Source of the DNA: an uncultured Oxalobacteraceae bacterium
Lineage (GTDB): Bacteria; Pseudomonadota; Gammaproteobacteria; Burkholderiales; Burkholderiaceae
NCBI GenBank assembly: GCA_946479255.1
Contig: CAMLFK010000037.1
Span: forward strand, 1 to 25,455
Reading direction: 5' to 3'
Length of the DNA stretch: 25,455 nucleotides
Under the pieces are notes generated by a model. It was not told the DNA's origin. It searched no databases and worked only from the letters and a program-made list of their open reading frames with translations. Below are positions 14,139-21,557 of this stretch, piece by piece. Each line of letters begins with the position of its first letter. Positions within the stretch are counted from its first letter, which is position 1. Both the position numbers and the translations under genes were made by a program.

Positions 14139-15533
14139 TTACCGCCGGGCCGCACCGGCCGGCGGCAGCAGCACCATCGAAAAGAAGCAGTGATTGGGAC
14201 CGTTGGCCAGCTTGAACACCACGGTATTGACGCCCTGCTTGAATGGCAGCAGGCGCCGCGTTTCGTTCAGCTTCCATTCCTTGATCAGCTTGGGCTGCTC
14301 GGGGCCGAAGGCCTTCATGAAGAACCAGTCCTTGGCCGGAGTGCCACCGTCATACACCAGCACATCGTTGAGCCACACCTTCACCAGGTCGTCCGCGCCG
14401 ATCAGCGCCCATATCTCCTGCGCCCGGTCCACCCGGATCTCGGTGTAGCCGTAATAGACCGAATCCTCCACGTGCCTGCGCGGCGAGAGCGGGTAAGCAG
14501 CGTTCTCGTGAAGCTCCCAGCTCACCAGCCGGTTGTTCTTGCCGCGGTACACGCCATCGAGCACGATCGCCTTCTCCGGCGGATAAACCGGCGCAGCGGG
14601 GTAGTCGCGCCAGCGTGCGCCCTCGAACGGCCCAATGACGTGCCAGCGGTTGATGTACAGCCGGTTGGCGAAGTCGCCGTCGGCGCCGATGCTCATGCCG
14701 GTACTTTGGTGGAGCACGCGGGTGCCGGCGTCCGGGATCTCGCTCCAGCTGATGCCGCCTGGCGAGTACGCCTGCGATAAATTGCCGCTGGTCCGTTCCG
14801 GCAACGGCAACTGGTCGTTCAGGAAGGCGGTAATGGCCCAGCCGGCGCCGTACCCGCTGCCGCCGCCACCCTCGCCGTCTCCGTTCCCGCTCTTGCCTTT
14901 TCCGGTCCCGCCCTGGCCGGTGCCTTTGCCGGCGCCCTGGCCGCCGTCCTTGCCGCCGGCGCCATCACCGCCTTTGGCGCCATCCGCCTTGCCTTGCCCA
15001 TCCGGCTTGACGGCGACGCCTTCCTGCCGGCTCGCCAGCCGCTCCTGCTTGTCCTTCAAGGCCTGCTTGGACTGCTCCACCAGGCGCTGCATCTTCTGCT
15101 CAGGCGTCTCCGGCGGCCCAGGCGGTGGCTTGGGCTGCTCGGCATCGATTTTCTTGCGCGCCTCTTTTTCGGGGATCTTGAGCAGGCGTGCCAGCTCCTT
15201 GGCCTTGTCGCGTTTGGCCATCTCCTCGATGGCCGCGGCCAGCTGCTCGGCCTGCGCCAGCGGATCGAGCGGAACCGCTTGATCTTTTTTCTCCGGCAGC
15301 TTGATGCCGCTGGCCTCTTCCATGAGTTCTTTCATGGTGTCGAGCTTGCTGGCCTGCTTTTTCAGCGCACTCTCGCTGGTCTTGTGCAAAGTCTCGGCGA
15401 CCTGCGCCCGCTGGACCGCGGTTTCCACCTTGGGCGGCGCGTTCTTGCTGGAGCTCACGGCCATGGAAGTGAGGGCCGCGAACAGGCAGCCGTGGATGGC
15501 GAGCGAGGCCAGCAAAAAACGATGGTCCTTCAT
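14139..15533 (-). CDS. TonB-position protein of an ExbBD operon: TM anchor, coiled coil, Gly linker, C-terminal beta domain
   Basis: A 464-residue protein. A single N-terminal transmembrane anchor (~5-25), as in TonB/TolA, is followed by a long charged helical or coiled-coil stretch (~36-190, rich in KAKELARLL and EKMQRLVEQSKQALKDK patterns). A Gly/Lys linker (~195-240) leads to a C-terminal domain (~265-464) with INRWHVIGPFEGARW, YPPEKAIVLDGVYRGK and DDLVKVWLNDVLVYDGG. The last two blocks resemble PA14/galactose-binding-like modules. No TonB C-terminal domain (the YP-containing fold) is visible. The start follows the ExbD stop by one base, so synthesis is coupled. I infer it is the force-transducing rod of a dedicated ExbBD motor, reaching a carbohydrate or cell-wall target. 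The exact family is unrecognised. Confidence 0.8.
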   Translation of the reverse strand: MKDHRFLLASLAIHGCLFAALTSMAVSSSKNAPPKVETAVQRAQVAETLHKTSESALKKQASKLDTMKELMEEASGIKLPEKKDQAVPLDPLAQAEQLAAAIEEMAKRDKAKELARLLKIPEKEARKKIDAEQPKPPPGPPETPEQKMQRLVEQSKQALKDKQERLASRQEGVAVKPDGQGKADGAKGGDGAGGKDGGQGAGKGTGQGGTGKGKSGNGDGEGGGGSGYGAGWAITAFLNDQLPLPERTSGNLSQAYSPGGISWSEIPDAGTRVLHQSTGMSIGADGDFANRLYINRWHVIGPFEGARWRDYPAAPVYPPEKAIVLDGVYRGKNNRLVSWELHENAAYPLSPRRHVEDSVYYGYTEIRVDRAQEIWALIGADDLVKVWLNDVLVYDGGTPAKDWFFMKAFGPEQPKLIKEWKLNETRRLLPFKQGVNTVVFKLANGPNHCFFSMVLLPPAGAARR

Positions 15534-15534
15534 G

Positions 15535-15954
15535 CTAGCGCCGCGTATGCATCGAGATATTCGAGAGGCCTTCGAACTGGCACATGTCCAGCACCCGGAC
15601 GATATTCTGGTACGCGGTGCCCTGGTCGCCATCGATGCGGATGCGCTGGCCGGGGTCGCGCAAGGCCTGCGCGTGCAGCTGCGTGCGCAATTCGTCGGCG
15701 CTGACGCGCTTGCCGTTCAGGAAAAATCCGCCGCCGCTGTCGACGCCGATCACCAGCCGCGGGTCGGCTTGCGCAGCCGCGTCCAGCTTCACCGCCGACT
15801 TGGGCAAGGTAAGGGGCAGCGGCTGCTTCTTCTCTTCATTGGCGTGCTTGAACGAGGTGGCCACCATGAAGAACATCAGCAGGAAGAAAATACAGTCGAT
15901 CAGCGCGATCAGGCCGATTTCCGGCTGCTCTTCTTCGCCAAGCTTAATTGCCAT
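15535..15954 (-). CDS. ExbD/TolR-family proton-channel subunit
   Basis: A 139-residue inner-membrane protein. A short cytoplasmic N-terminus is followed by one transmembrane helix (~13-33, IGLIALIDCIFFLLMFFMV) with the conserved Asp (Asp20) used for proton conduction in ExbD/TolR. A periplasmic domain (~50-139) has RLVIGVDSGGGFFLNGKRV and IRIDGDQGTAYQNIVRVLD, typical of the family. Its first 11 bp overlap the ExbB gene and its stop abuts the TonB-position gene, a tight three-gene unit. Confidence 0.92.
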   Translation of the reverse strand: MAIKLGEEEQPEIGLIALIDCIFFLLMFFMVATSFKHANEEKKQPLPLTLPKSAVKLDAAAQADPRLVIGVDSGGGFFLNGKRVSADELRTQLHAQALRDPGQRIRIDGDQGTAYQNIVRVLDMCQFEGLSNISMHTRR

Positions 15955-16678
15955 GGGCCGTCCCGTGGTTTGTGACCAGCCGTGCCACCGTACCTGAATG
16001 CGGCGGCATGAACCACTCGGCCATCAGCGCGTTGATCTGCTCTTCCAGCTGCAGGCCAAAGAACACCACGCGGTTGCGCAGGTAATGATGCATGCCCAGC
16101 GCCGGCAGCGCCACCGACAGGCCGGCCGCGGTATTGATCATGGCCTTGGAGATGCCGCCCGCCAGCAAGGCCGGATTGCCCATGCCGTCGACACTGGCGA
16201 TCACGTGGAAAGCCTCGATCATGCCGATCACCGTGCCGAGCAGGCCGACGATCGGCGCCACCGTGGCGACAATCGCCAGCGCGTAGCCGCGCTGCTGGTG
16301 GCGGCGCAAGGCGATCGAGGCGATGTCGCTGACCCGGGCGTGCACATAATCGTAGTCATGGTGGCGGTGCGCCGACATGAAGCCGATGATCTTGCCCAGG
16401 ATGCTGCCGTCATCGCTCAGCATGTCCATTTCGTGGGGGCTCTGCCAGAGCTCCCTGGCGTTCGACACCATGCCGGCCGGCGCGATGTATTTGGTGCGGA
16501 AATGCAGCAGGCGCTCCAGGCTCACCGCCAGCGCCAGGATCGACAAGCCGATCGTGATGATGATCGCCACGCCGCCTTCGGCCAGCTGCGCACCGAAGTC
16601 GACGTCGGCGGCCAAGGCGGGCGCCGTGGCCAAGGCAAGCAGCGCTGCCATTGCATATCTGTTCAGCATGGGATTCAT
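15944..16678 (-). CDS. ExbB/TolQ/MotA-family proton-channel protein
   Basis: A 244-residue protein. An N-terminal signal-like segment (~5-23, ending ALA) precedes three membrane helices (~35-57, ~133-157 and ~172-198). The family core is clear in AIVATVAPIVGLLGTVIGMIEAF and KAMINTAAGLSVALPALGM. A cytoplasmic loop between helices 1 and 2 carries His-rich HRHHDYDY. It assembles as a pentamer around ExbD to make a proton-driven motor. The extended N-terminus is typical of ExbB rather than TolQ. AGGAACGAT precedes ATG 16678. The gene starts 13 bp after the NTF2-like gene. Confidence 0.93.
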   Translation of the reverse strand: MNPMLNRYAMAALLALATAPALAADVDFGAQLAEGGVAIIITIGLSILALAVSLERLLHFRTKYIAPAGMVSNARELWQSPHEMDMLSDDGSILGKIIGFMSAHRHHDYDYVHARVSDIASIALRRHQQRGYALAIVATVAPIVGLLGTVIGMIEAFHVIASVDGMGNPALLAGGISKAMINTAAGLSVALPALGMHHYLRNRVVFFGLQLEEQINALMAEWFMPPHSGTVARLVTNHGTAHGN

Positions 16679-16691
16679 ATCGTTCCTGTCC

Positions 16692-17477
16692 TTATTGGCG
16701 AACTGCTTCGTCGATCAGCGCGCCGTTCTGGCGCACGGAAAAGCCTGCCGATTTGCCGCCGGTCGCCGGTTTGAAGTCGACCACGATGTCCATCTCCTTC
16801 AGGAAGAACGATGTTTTCGACATCGGATAGAAGGTATTCGGACGGCCCTGGACATCGACCGACAGGTTGCCGCCATCGCGTTTAAATACGAAGAGCGGCT
16901 GTATCCTGGCTTGGTACGAACCGGTGAACTGCTCCAGTTCGGCGCTGCTCAGCTTGACCGCCTTGCGCTCATTCGTGTATGCCGCTGGCTGATGGTCGTA
17001 GCTGAACACGCGCGACATGATCCAGGCATTGTCCTTGCGGAGCCACAGCGTCTGGAAGCGCGCGGTGCCGGTCGGGATTTTGCCGCCCGCTTTGGGGATG
17101 GCAAAGAACTGGTGCTGGCCACCCACCAGCGCGCCGTATACTTCCGGGCCGCGGTTAAGCAGGAAAGTCTGGGTATCCTTGGGCCCGGCCTCGCGCAATA
17201 CCGCGCCATTCGGATCGCCGCAGATATTCTTGCGCACCGAATCGGTCAGCGCCGCGCGGCCCATGACGGTTCCACCCTTGTCATGATAAAACTCGACATT
17301 TTCCGCGGTCAGCGCATCGAGCTTGGCGTAATCGCAGCTGTTATAGGCCTTCCAGTAGGCGGCATCGGCGGCATTGACCTCCTGCTTCAAGGCCGCGTCG
17401 TTGGCCTGGGCAAAAGCGACAATCGGCACTGCCAGCGCCAGGCCGGCGATCAAACTCAGTCTCCCCACAATGCTCAT
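16692..17477 (-). CDS. Exported NTF2/SnoaL-like (DUF4440-type) protein with a C-terminal beta domain
   Basis: A 261-residue protein with a signal peptide (1 to ~23, ending AFA). An NTF2-like cone (~30-155) has AADAAYWKAYNSCDYAKLDALTAENVEFYHD and TARFQTLWLRKDNAWIMSRVFSYDH, the DUF4440/SnoaL pattern. A second region (~170-261) has LEQFTGSYQARIQPLFVFKRDGG and FYPMSKTSFFLKEMDIVVDF, resembling the DUF3471-type domain found after beta-lactamase-like proteins. It is first in the - strand run leading to exbB (13-bp gap), so it is probably part of the same transcript. A role as a periplasmic binding or sensing partner of the ExbBD unit is inferred. No catalytic residues can be assigned. Confidence 0.8.
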   Translation of the reverse strand: MSIVGRLSLIAGLALAVPIVAFAQANDAALKQEVNAADAAYWKAYNSCDYAKLDALTAENVEFYHDKGGTVMGRAALTDSVRKNICGDPNGAVLREAGPKDTQTFLLNRGPEVYGALVGGQHQFFAIPKAGGKIPTGTARFQTLWLRKDNAWIMSRVFSYDHQPAAYTNERKAVKLSSAELEQFTGSYQARIQPLFVFKRDGGNLSVDVQGRPNTFYPMSKTSFFLKEMDIVVDFKPATGGKSAGFSVRQNGALIDEAVRQ

Positions 17478-17669
17478 GTATTTCCAATCTTTATTCTGTC
17501 AGTGGAAATACGATTGTAAGACAGCAATTTACATCGGTCGAGCAGAGATGGATGCATATACAGGCGCCATCAGCGGTCCACTTCCGGGCTGTACTCTCAC
17601 TGCCGAATTGGAATACACATCGCTCAGGCCCGAAAGCTGAGGGAACGATTTCGACGCGAGCAAAAGCGG

Positions 17670-17693
17670 GCAGCGGTACCGAAGTACCGCTGC
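17670..17693 (-). terminator. Terminator-type hairpin with a UUCG tetraloop
   Basis: GCAGCGGTAC (17670-17679) pairs perfectly with GTACCGCTGC (17684-17693). Read on the - strand, the 4-base loop is UUCG closed by a C-G pair, an exceptionally stable tetraloop. A short T run (CTTTTG) lies just beyond the stem on that strand. It lies about 40 bp past the stop of the Cys-rich gene and should end its transcript before the NTF2-like/ExbBD operon. Confidence 0.7.
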
Positions 17694-17732
17694 AATGCTC
17701 AAGCTAATTCGACGACTGCATGTGACTGAAGC

Positions 17733-18032
17733 TTACGCTGGACAGTGGGTTCCAGACATGCAACTTTGGTAGGCTGCATTGTAGACATAGTTATACACGT
17801 TCTGCTGAAAAGCAGCGATGCATTGTTGCGTGTATGGTTGAGGCACTTGGGCACAGGAATTCAGGGCCGCGCCGTAGGCAATGTTCTTCTGGGTCTCAGC
17901 TTGACCTTGTGCGTAACTGACGCAGTACTGCTGGCAAGCGCTAAGCGCTTGGGCAATAGGTGCCGAAAAAATCATGACCGCGGTGGCCGCGGCAGCGAGC
18001 AGCTTGAATGATTTTGGGGAGAAAATTTGCAT
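17733..18032 (-). CDS. Small secreted six-cysteine protein, hypothetical
   Basis: A 99-residue protein with a signal peptide (~1-29: LLAAAATAVMIFSAPIAQA). The mature part of about 70 residues has six cysteines (33, 37, 60, 71, 91, 97), CX3C at one end and CX5C at the other, consistent with three disulfides in the periplasm or outside. It is rich in Gln, Tyr and Asn (QQNVYNYVYNAAYQ). AGGA precedes the start by about 8 bp. It has its own terminator-type hairpin and no close operon partner. I recognise no family. A small envelope or secreted stress protein is possible. Confidence 0.7.
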   Translation of the reverse strand: MQIFSPKSFKLLAAAATAVMIFSAPIAQALSACQQYCVSYAQGQAETQKNIAYGAALNSCAQVPQPYTQQCIAAFQQNVYNYVYNAAYQSCMSGTHCPA

Positions 18033-18310
18033 TAGAGTATTCCTAAAAAAGTTAAAGGAAACAACACTGCGTCAATTGCTCCTGGGCGCTCGGGCCACAG
18101 AAGTCAATCACTCCCGTACGAAGAAATTCGTGGTGAATTCCAATTACGGAACTTTTTGCACGCGAAGCGAGGCCGACGCCAGCGCGGCGTATCTGGATAA
18201 ACGAGAAATTCTTCTATTTATATATTTTTCTTGAATATCAATATTTATAACATTGCTTTTTCAGGCATGCCATTATGTTTTTTCGTATCCTCTTTAAGAT
18301 TTCACCCAAG

Positions 18311-19234
18311 CTAGGCCCCACGCCGCAGCGACGCCTCGCCCTTTAAGGCAAACGGCATCCCCCTGGCCCAGCGATTGGAGGAGAGCGAAAACGTCAGCGC
18401 CCGCACCTGGTGATACCAGCCGGCCGGCACGTACAGCATGTCGCCGGGGTTGACGATGCACTCGATCATCAATGCCTGGCGCGCGAGCGGAAACTTGTCG
18501 AAGTCCGGCACTTCCGGGTCGACCGGCGAACCAAACAGGATGGCATTGGCTTCCTTTGTATAAAGGAACTCTTCGTGATGCGGCGGTGACAGGAAGATGC
18601 GCTTGCTGCCCCAGATCTGCGCAAAGATATTGTCGTCATAGTCGCAATGCAGCGGCGTGACGGTGCCGGACGGGCCGATCCAGAAGCGCGGCGGGCCCAT
18701 CTTGTCGAACCAGGCCGGCCAGTGGCACATGCCATTCAATTCCCGCAATTCCAGGTTGCCCAGGTAGGGCGGCAGCGCATGCCTGCCGCCCTCGACCAAT
18801 TCCAGGTATTCAAGCATCGACATGTCCTGCATGGCCCGGTCGGGCGCGAATGCCGTGTTGATATAGTCGCCGACCCTGGCGCGCACCTGCAGATGGCTGA
18901 AGCGTTCGCGCAGCGTTTGCGGAGTCAGCGCGCATAGAGGCCAACGGCCGACCACGCCGGTGATCAAGAACGGCAAGCCTTGTTCGGCGCGCGCACGGAA
19001 GGCGGCCGCATCGAGCGGCCCCAGTCGAGGCACGCAAGTGATGACGGGCAGATCGCGCGCGCTGCGCTTGATGGCTTCGCGCATGGCGTCGATCGACGTG
19101 ACGCCGCGCACCAGCGCATCCTTGTGTTCACGCGCCTCTTTCCTGGCGATGATTGCTTCAGGCGAGGTGGGCCGCGATGCCGCCAGCGGCGGCGGCGAGC
19201 GGCGCGCCACGGGCGCCTTTCTTTCCTGGGACAT
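18311..19234 (-). CDS. JmjC/cupin_8-family Fe(II)/2-oxoglutarate-dependent oxygenase
   Basis: A 307-residue cytoplasmic protein, probably a hydroxylase of protein or small-molecule substrates. A charged N-terminal ~70 residues is followed by the cupin core, with metal ligands in TPLHCDYDDN (His196, Asp198) and GWYHQVRALTFSLSSN (His275). GPPRFWIGPSGTVTPLHCD and NPGDMLYVPAGWYHQV are standard for the cupin_8/FIH-like group. The start at MSQERK is chosen because an upstream extension to 19318 would run through the Fur-box-like site. That site lies 70 bp upstream of this start, so iron control is plausible. The substrate is unknown. Confidence 0.88.
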   Translation of the reverse strand: MSQERKAPVARRSPPPLAASRPTSPEAIIARKEAREHKDALVRGVTSIDAMREAIKRSARDLPVITCVPRLGPLDAAAFRARAEQGLPFLITGVVGRWPLCALTPQTLRERFSHLQVRARVGDYINTAFAPDRAMQDMSMLEYLELVEGGRHALPPYLGNLELRELNGMCHWPAWFDKMGPPRFWIGPSGTVTPLHCDYDDNIFAQIWGSKRIFLSPPHHEEFLYTKEANAILFGSPVDPEVPDFDKFPLARQALMIECIVNPGDMLYVPAGWYHQVRALTFSLSSNRWARGMPFALKGEASLRRGA

Positions 19235-19303
19235 AAATTCTCTACAAAGCGCCGACAAAACTCCAATTCTACAGTGCCATCGTGCGCCGCCTTCCCAGCA
19301 AAC

Positions 19304-19322
19304 GAGAATGAGAATCATTCGT
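19304..19322. promoter_or_regulatory. Fur-box-like operator
   Basis: GAGAATGAGAATCATTCGT aligns with the Fur consensus GATAATGATAATCATTATC at 14 of 19 bases, with the central AATCATT intact. It lies between the divergent JmjC-like oxygenase gene (start 19234) and a broken FecI-like sigma gene (start 19385), and could serve either. Confidence 0.7.
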
Positions 19323-19384
19323 ATTGAGTTTATTTGTTAAATTCCACAGAATTAACTTTGCATAAACAACAATCAAGGAAGCGC

Positions 19385-19806
19385 ATGGAGTCGACCGAGC
19401 AGCAGTTAATTGGAGTACCGTGTTTGTCGAACATCGGCCACAACTGTTACGCGCCGCCTTCAAGGTGCTCGGCAACACCCATTGGGTGCAGGATAGCTTC
19501 CTGAAACTGAACGAAGCCGGCCCCCTGTCCGAGATCAGGCAGCCCCTGGCCTCCCTGTTCCAGATGATGCGCAACCTGGCCGTCGACGCGTATCGCCGTG
19601 CGGCACTGGAAGGACGGATGTTTGTCGGCGAAGAAGACGGAATGGCCGTCCCTGCCTCCAGCGGCACGCCGGAATCGCTGACCGTAAGCCGCCAGGCTCT
19701 GCGCATTGTGGCCGATGCATTAGCCACGCTCCCGGCCCGCACGCGTCGAAGCGCTCGCTGTCGGCAGCATTACGGGTGTCATGGTCGCCACGCTGGCCGG
19801 GCCTGA
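19385..19806 (+). pseudogene. Broken FecI-like ECF sigma factor
   Basis: ATG 19385 begins MESTEQQLIGV, the usual opening of FecI-type sigma factors, but then runs out of frame. The homology continues one frame over from GTG 19420: VEHRPQLLRAAFKVLGNTHW, QDSFLKLNEAG (region 2), a LASLFQMMRNLAVDAYRRAALE segment, and RQALRIVADALATLPARTRR leading towards region 4. Region 2 seems to lack a few residues (normally an AEDV-type segment between LGNTHW and VQDSFLKL). After LPARTRR the helix-turn-helix of region 4 is missing and replaced by unrelated sequence. Three lesions suggest a dead gene. The Fur-box-like site 62 bp upstream fits its ancestry as an iron-responsive sigma factor. No FecR or TonB-dependent receptor follows. 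Confidence 0.75.
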
Positions 19807-19864
19807 CGGAAGCGAAGAATTGGCATATAGCTCGCCACAAAGAGCTTCTGAGTGTGCTTACCAG

Positions 19865-19890
19865 TCTGGACCCCCCAACCGGGGTCTAGA
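19865..19890. terminator. Hairpin between the sigma remnant and the DUF2214 gene
   Basis: TCTGGACCCC (19865-19874) and GGGGTCTAGA (19881-19890) pair with one G-T wobble around a 6-nt loop. It lies 21 bp beyond the end of the minus-strand DUF2214 gene. A T run is lacking, so termination is only likely. Confidence 0.4.
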
Positions 19891-19910
19891 AGTTCGAAGG
19901 CATCAGGCGT

Positions 19911-20351
19911 TCATTGAAAAACGCCGTAGCCGCGCGCCATCAGCGCGGCGAACACCGGAATAAAAGCGAACAGCACGACTTGGGCGACGAGGAAGCGGCG
20001 CACCTGGCCCACGTCCTCGTCGCCCGGCGCCGTGCTGGCGCGGCGCCACTTGATGAAGCTGAGCGTCGGCCTGATCGACAGCAGCCCGACGCCGGCGAAG
20101 GCGCCCATCTTGGCCCAGAAAAACCAGTTGTGGGAATAGTAGTCCCATCCCTTGGCGGCGAACACGACGCGCACGACACCCACCGCAATGACCAGGCCGG
20201 AGAAGGTGCCGTACAGACGGTCGATTCGCGCCAGCGACACCAACTGCTCAAGCTGTAGGCCGCGCCTGGCGACGCTCAGTTCCAGCGTCAGCAGACCCAG
20301 CAAGGTAAACATGCCTAGGTGGTGCAGGACCGCAAGCAACGTATCAAGCAT
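19911..20351 (-). CDS. DUF2214-family integral membrane protein
   Basis: A 146-residue protein with four hydrophobic segments (~5-24, ~48-66, ~76-94 and ~120-140). MLDTLLAVLHHLGMFTLLG, RLYGTFSGLVIAVGVVRVVF and KGWDYYSHNWFFWAKMGAF are the hallmarks of DUF2214, a small inner-membrane family of unknown function related in topology to CopD-like proteins. Two adjacent His (10-11) in the first helix could bind metal or haem, but that is speculation. The start at 20351 has AGGAGA 7 bp upstream. The open frame extends 19 codons further without support. It is 53 bp downstream of the sui1 gene. Confidence 0.85.
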   Translation of the reverse strand: MLDTLLAVLHHLGMFTLLGLLTLELSVARRGLQLEQLVSLARIDRLYGTFSGLVIAVGVVRVVFAAKGWDYYSHNWFFWAKMGAFAGVGLLSIRPTLSFIKWRRASTAPGDEDVGQVRRFLVAQVVLFAFIPVFAALMARGYGVFQ

Positions 20352-20404
20352 GTGGGTTCTCCTGTCGATTCCGGGTGGATGGCTTAGCGGCTCCTGCTGG
20401 CTGC

Positions 20405-20761
20405 TCACCCACCAGCACGTTTGGCATGGTGGCCGTGCTTTCCCAGCACCTCGATGACCAGCTCGCAGTGGTCGCCCTGCACTTCAATCACACCATCTTT
20501 CACAGTTCCGCCTGAACCGCATGCTGTGCGCAACTGCTTGCCTAGTAGAGCAAGTGCGGTGGCGTCGAGCGCAAGCCCCTTGATGAGTGTCACACTCTTG
20601 CCACCCCGGCCCTTGGTCTGGCGCGACACGCGCACCACGCCATCGCCTGTGGTCGCGGTCTTGACCTTGCACGCACACTCCGTAAGCGGCCGTCTGCACT
20701 CGGGACACATGCGCCCGCCATCGGTGGAATAGACAAGGCCGCCGTTTGAATTGCTCTTCAT
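20405..20761 (-). CDS. yciH: Sui1/YciH-family translation factor
   Basis: A 118-residue eIF1-like protein. The N-terminal tail GGLVYSTDGGRMCPECRRPLTECAC has a four-Cys cluster (19, 22, 29, 31), common in the bacterial group. The SUI1 fold (~42-110) has VVRVSRQTKGRGGKSVTLIKGLAL and CGSGGTVKDGVIEVQGDH, the typical conserved block. It is thought to bind the small ribosomal subunit and influence initiation fidelity. Only three bases separate it from the upstream zinc-ribbon gene's stop, so the pair is cotranscribed. Confidence 0.93.
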   Translation of the reverse strand: MKSNSNGGLVYSTDGGRMCPECRRPLTECACKVKTATTGDGVVRVSRQTKGRGGKSVTLIKGLALDATALALLGKQLRTACGSGGTVKDGVIEVQGDHCELVIEVLGKHGHHAKRAGG

Positions 20762-20764
20762 GTT

Positions 20765-21526
20765 TTACTCATCCAACAGCGCAAACAATCCGCTCAGCGA
20801 GACGATGCATGCACTCATCAGGTCTGTACTAGCGGCATTGCCAAACAGGCCATCAGGCAGGGTCCGGCTTGGCTTCTCGGACAGTTTCGCATGGGCGGCG
20901 GCGAGCCTGAGCGTTGCCTCTGAAATCTCCGCCGGTGTGCTGTTGCGGCGGCGCTCGGCTGCGGCGGCCCACACTTCCATCGCTTTGCTTACCGCATCAG
21001 CGTCCAGGACGGCGATCGCCGCGCCGCAGTAGGAGCATGCCGTGTCTTTCTCGAGGTTGATGGCGCCACCACATCCGGAGCATTTGATTTGCTTGACGTC
21101 GACACGCAGCTGACTGATTTCCATTGGCCTCAACTGGCGGATGAATTGCTTCTCCTTCAGGAAATGGAAGAACGGGGTCAAGCGTCCATGCTCCTGGCAG
21201 CGATAGTAGGAAATTCGTCCGGCTTTGCAGATGTCATGGGTGAGGTTCAGCCGCACCTTGCACCGTGGGCACGGCAAGGCATTTGACAGCGGCAGGCGCG
21301 GTTTGTCCCAGCAGCTGTTGACGATCTTGAATAGCTCGATGACCGCGCTGGGGGCGAGCTGGGCGCTTTCCATTTTGTCGAACCAGATGACGAAGCATTG
21401 GACGCAGACGTCGATGTCGATGGCGCCGACTGAGCGGCCCTCTACGGCGATTGTCTGCATTTTCTGGACGCAGTTGGGGCAGTTTGTACGGTCGTGGTTG
21501 CGGTCTTGGTTGGTATATGTACTCAA
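20765..21526 (-). CDS. Triple zinc-ribbon protein, hypothetical
   Basis: A 253-residue protein with three predicted zinc ribbons. The first has CPNC (16-19) and CVQC (41-44), a TFIIB-type ribbon with the FVIWFDKME patch. The second has CPRC (86-89), then CQEH (110-113). The third has CSGC (149-152) and CSYC (164-167). A helical region (~175-225) and a hydrophobic end (SACIVSLSGLFALL) follow. No catalytic domain is visible, so an adaptor or membrane-associated zinc protein is likely. Its stop is 3 bp before yciH, suggesting a joint transcript and perhaps a link to translation or stress. The function is unknown. Confidence 0.75.
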   Translation of the reverse strand: MSTYTNQDRNHDRTNCPNCVQKMQTIAVEGRSVGAIDIDVCVQCFVIWFDKMESAQLAPSAVIELFKIVNSCWDKPRLPLSNALPCPRCKVRLNLTHDICKAGRISYYRCQEHGRLTPFFHFLKEKQFIRQLRPMEISQLRVDVKQIKCSGCGGAINLEKDTACSYCGAAIAVLDADAVSKAMEVWAAAAERRRNSTPAEISEATLRLAAAHAKLSEKPSRTLPDGLFGNAASTDLMSACIVSLSGLFALLDE

Positions 21527-21557
21527 GTTGTTTGCTCTATTGGCTCGTTTTGCGCTT

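Noticed and set aside
16377..17519. 380-residue plus-strand frame over the NTF2-like/ExbB genes
   Set aside because: Antisense to well-supported genes; no initiation site or homology seen.
18200..18300. AT-rich stretch between the Cys-rich gene and the oxygenase as a defined promoter
   Set aside because: TTGATA and TATAAA-like words exist on the minus strand but at wrong spacing; only a general AT-rich regulatory region can be claimed.
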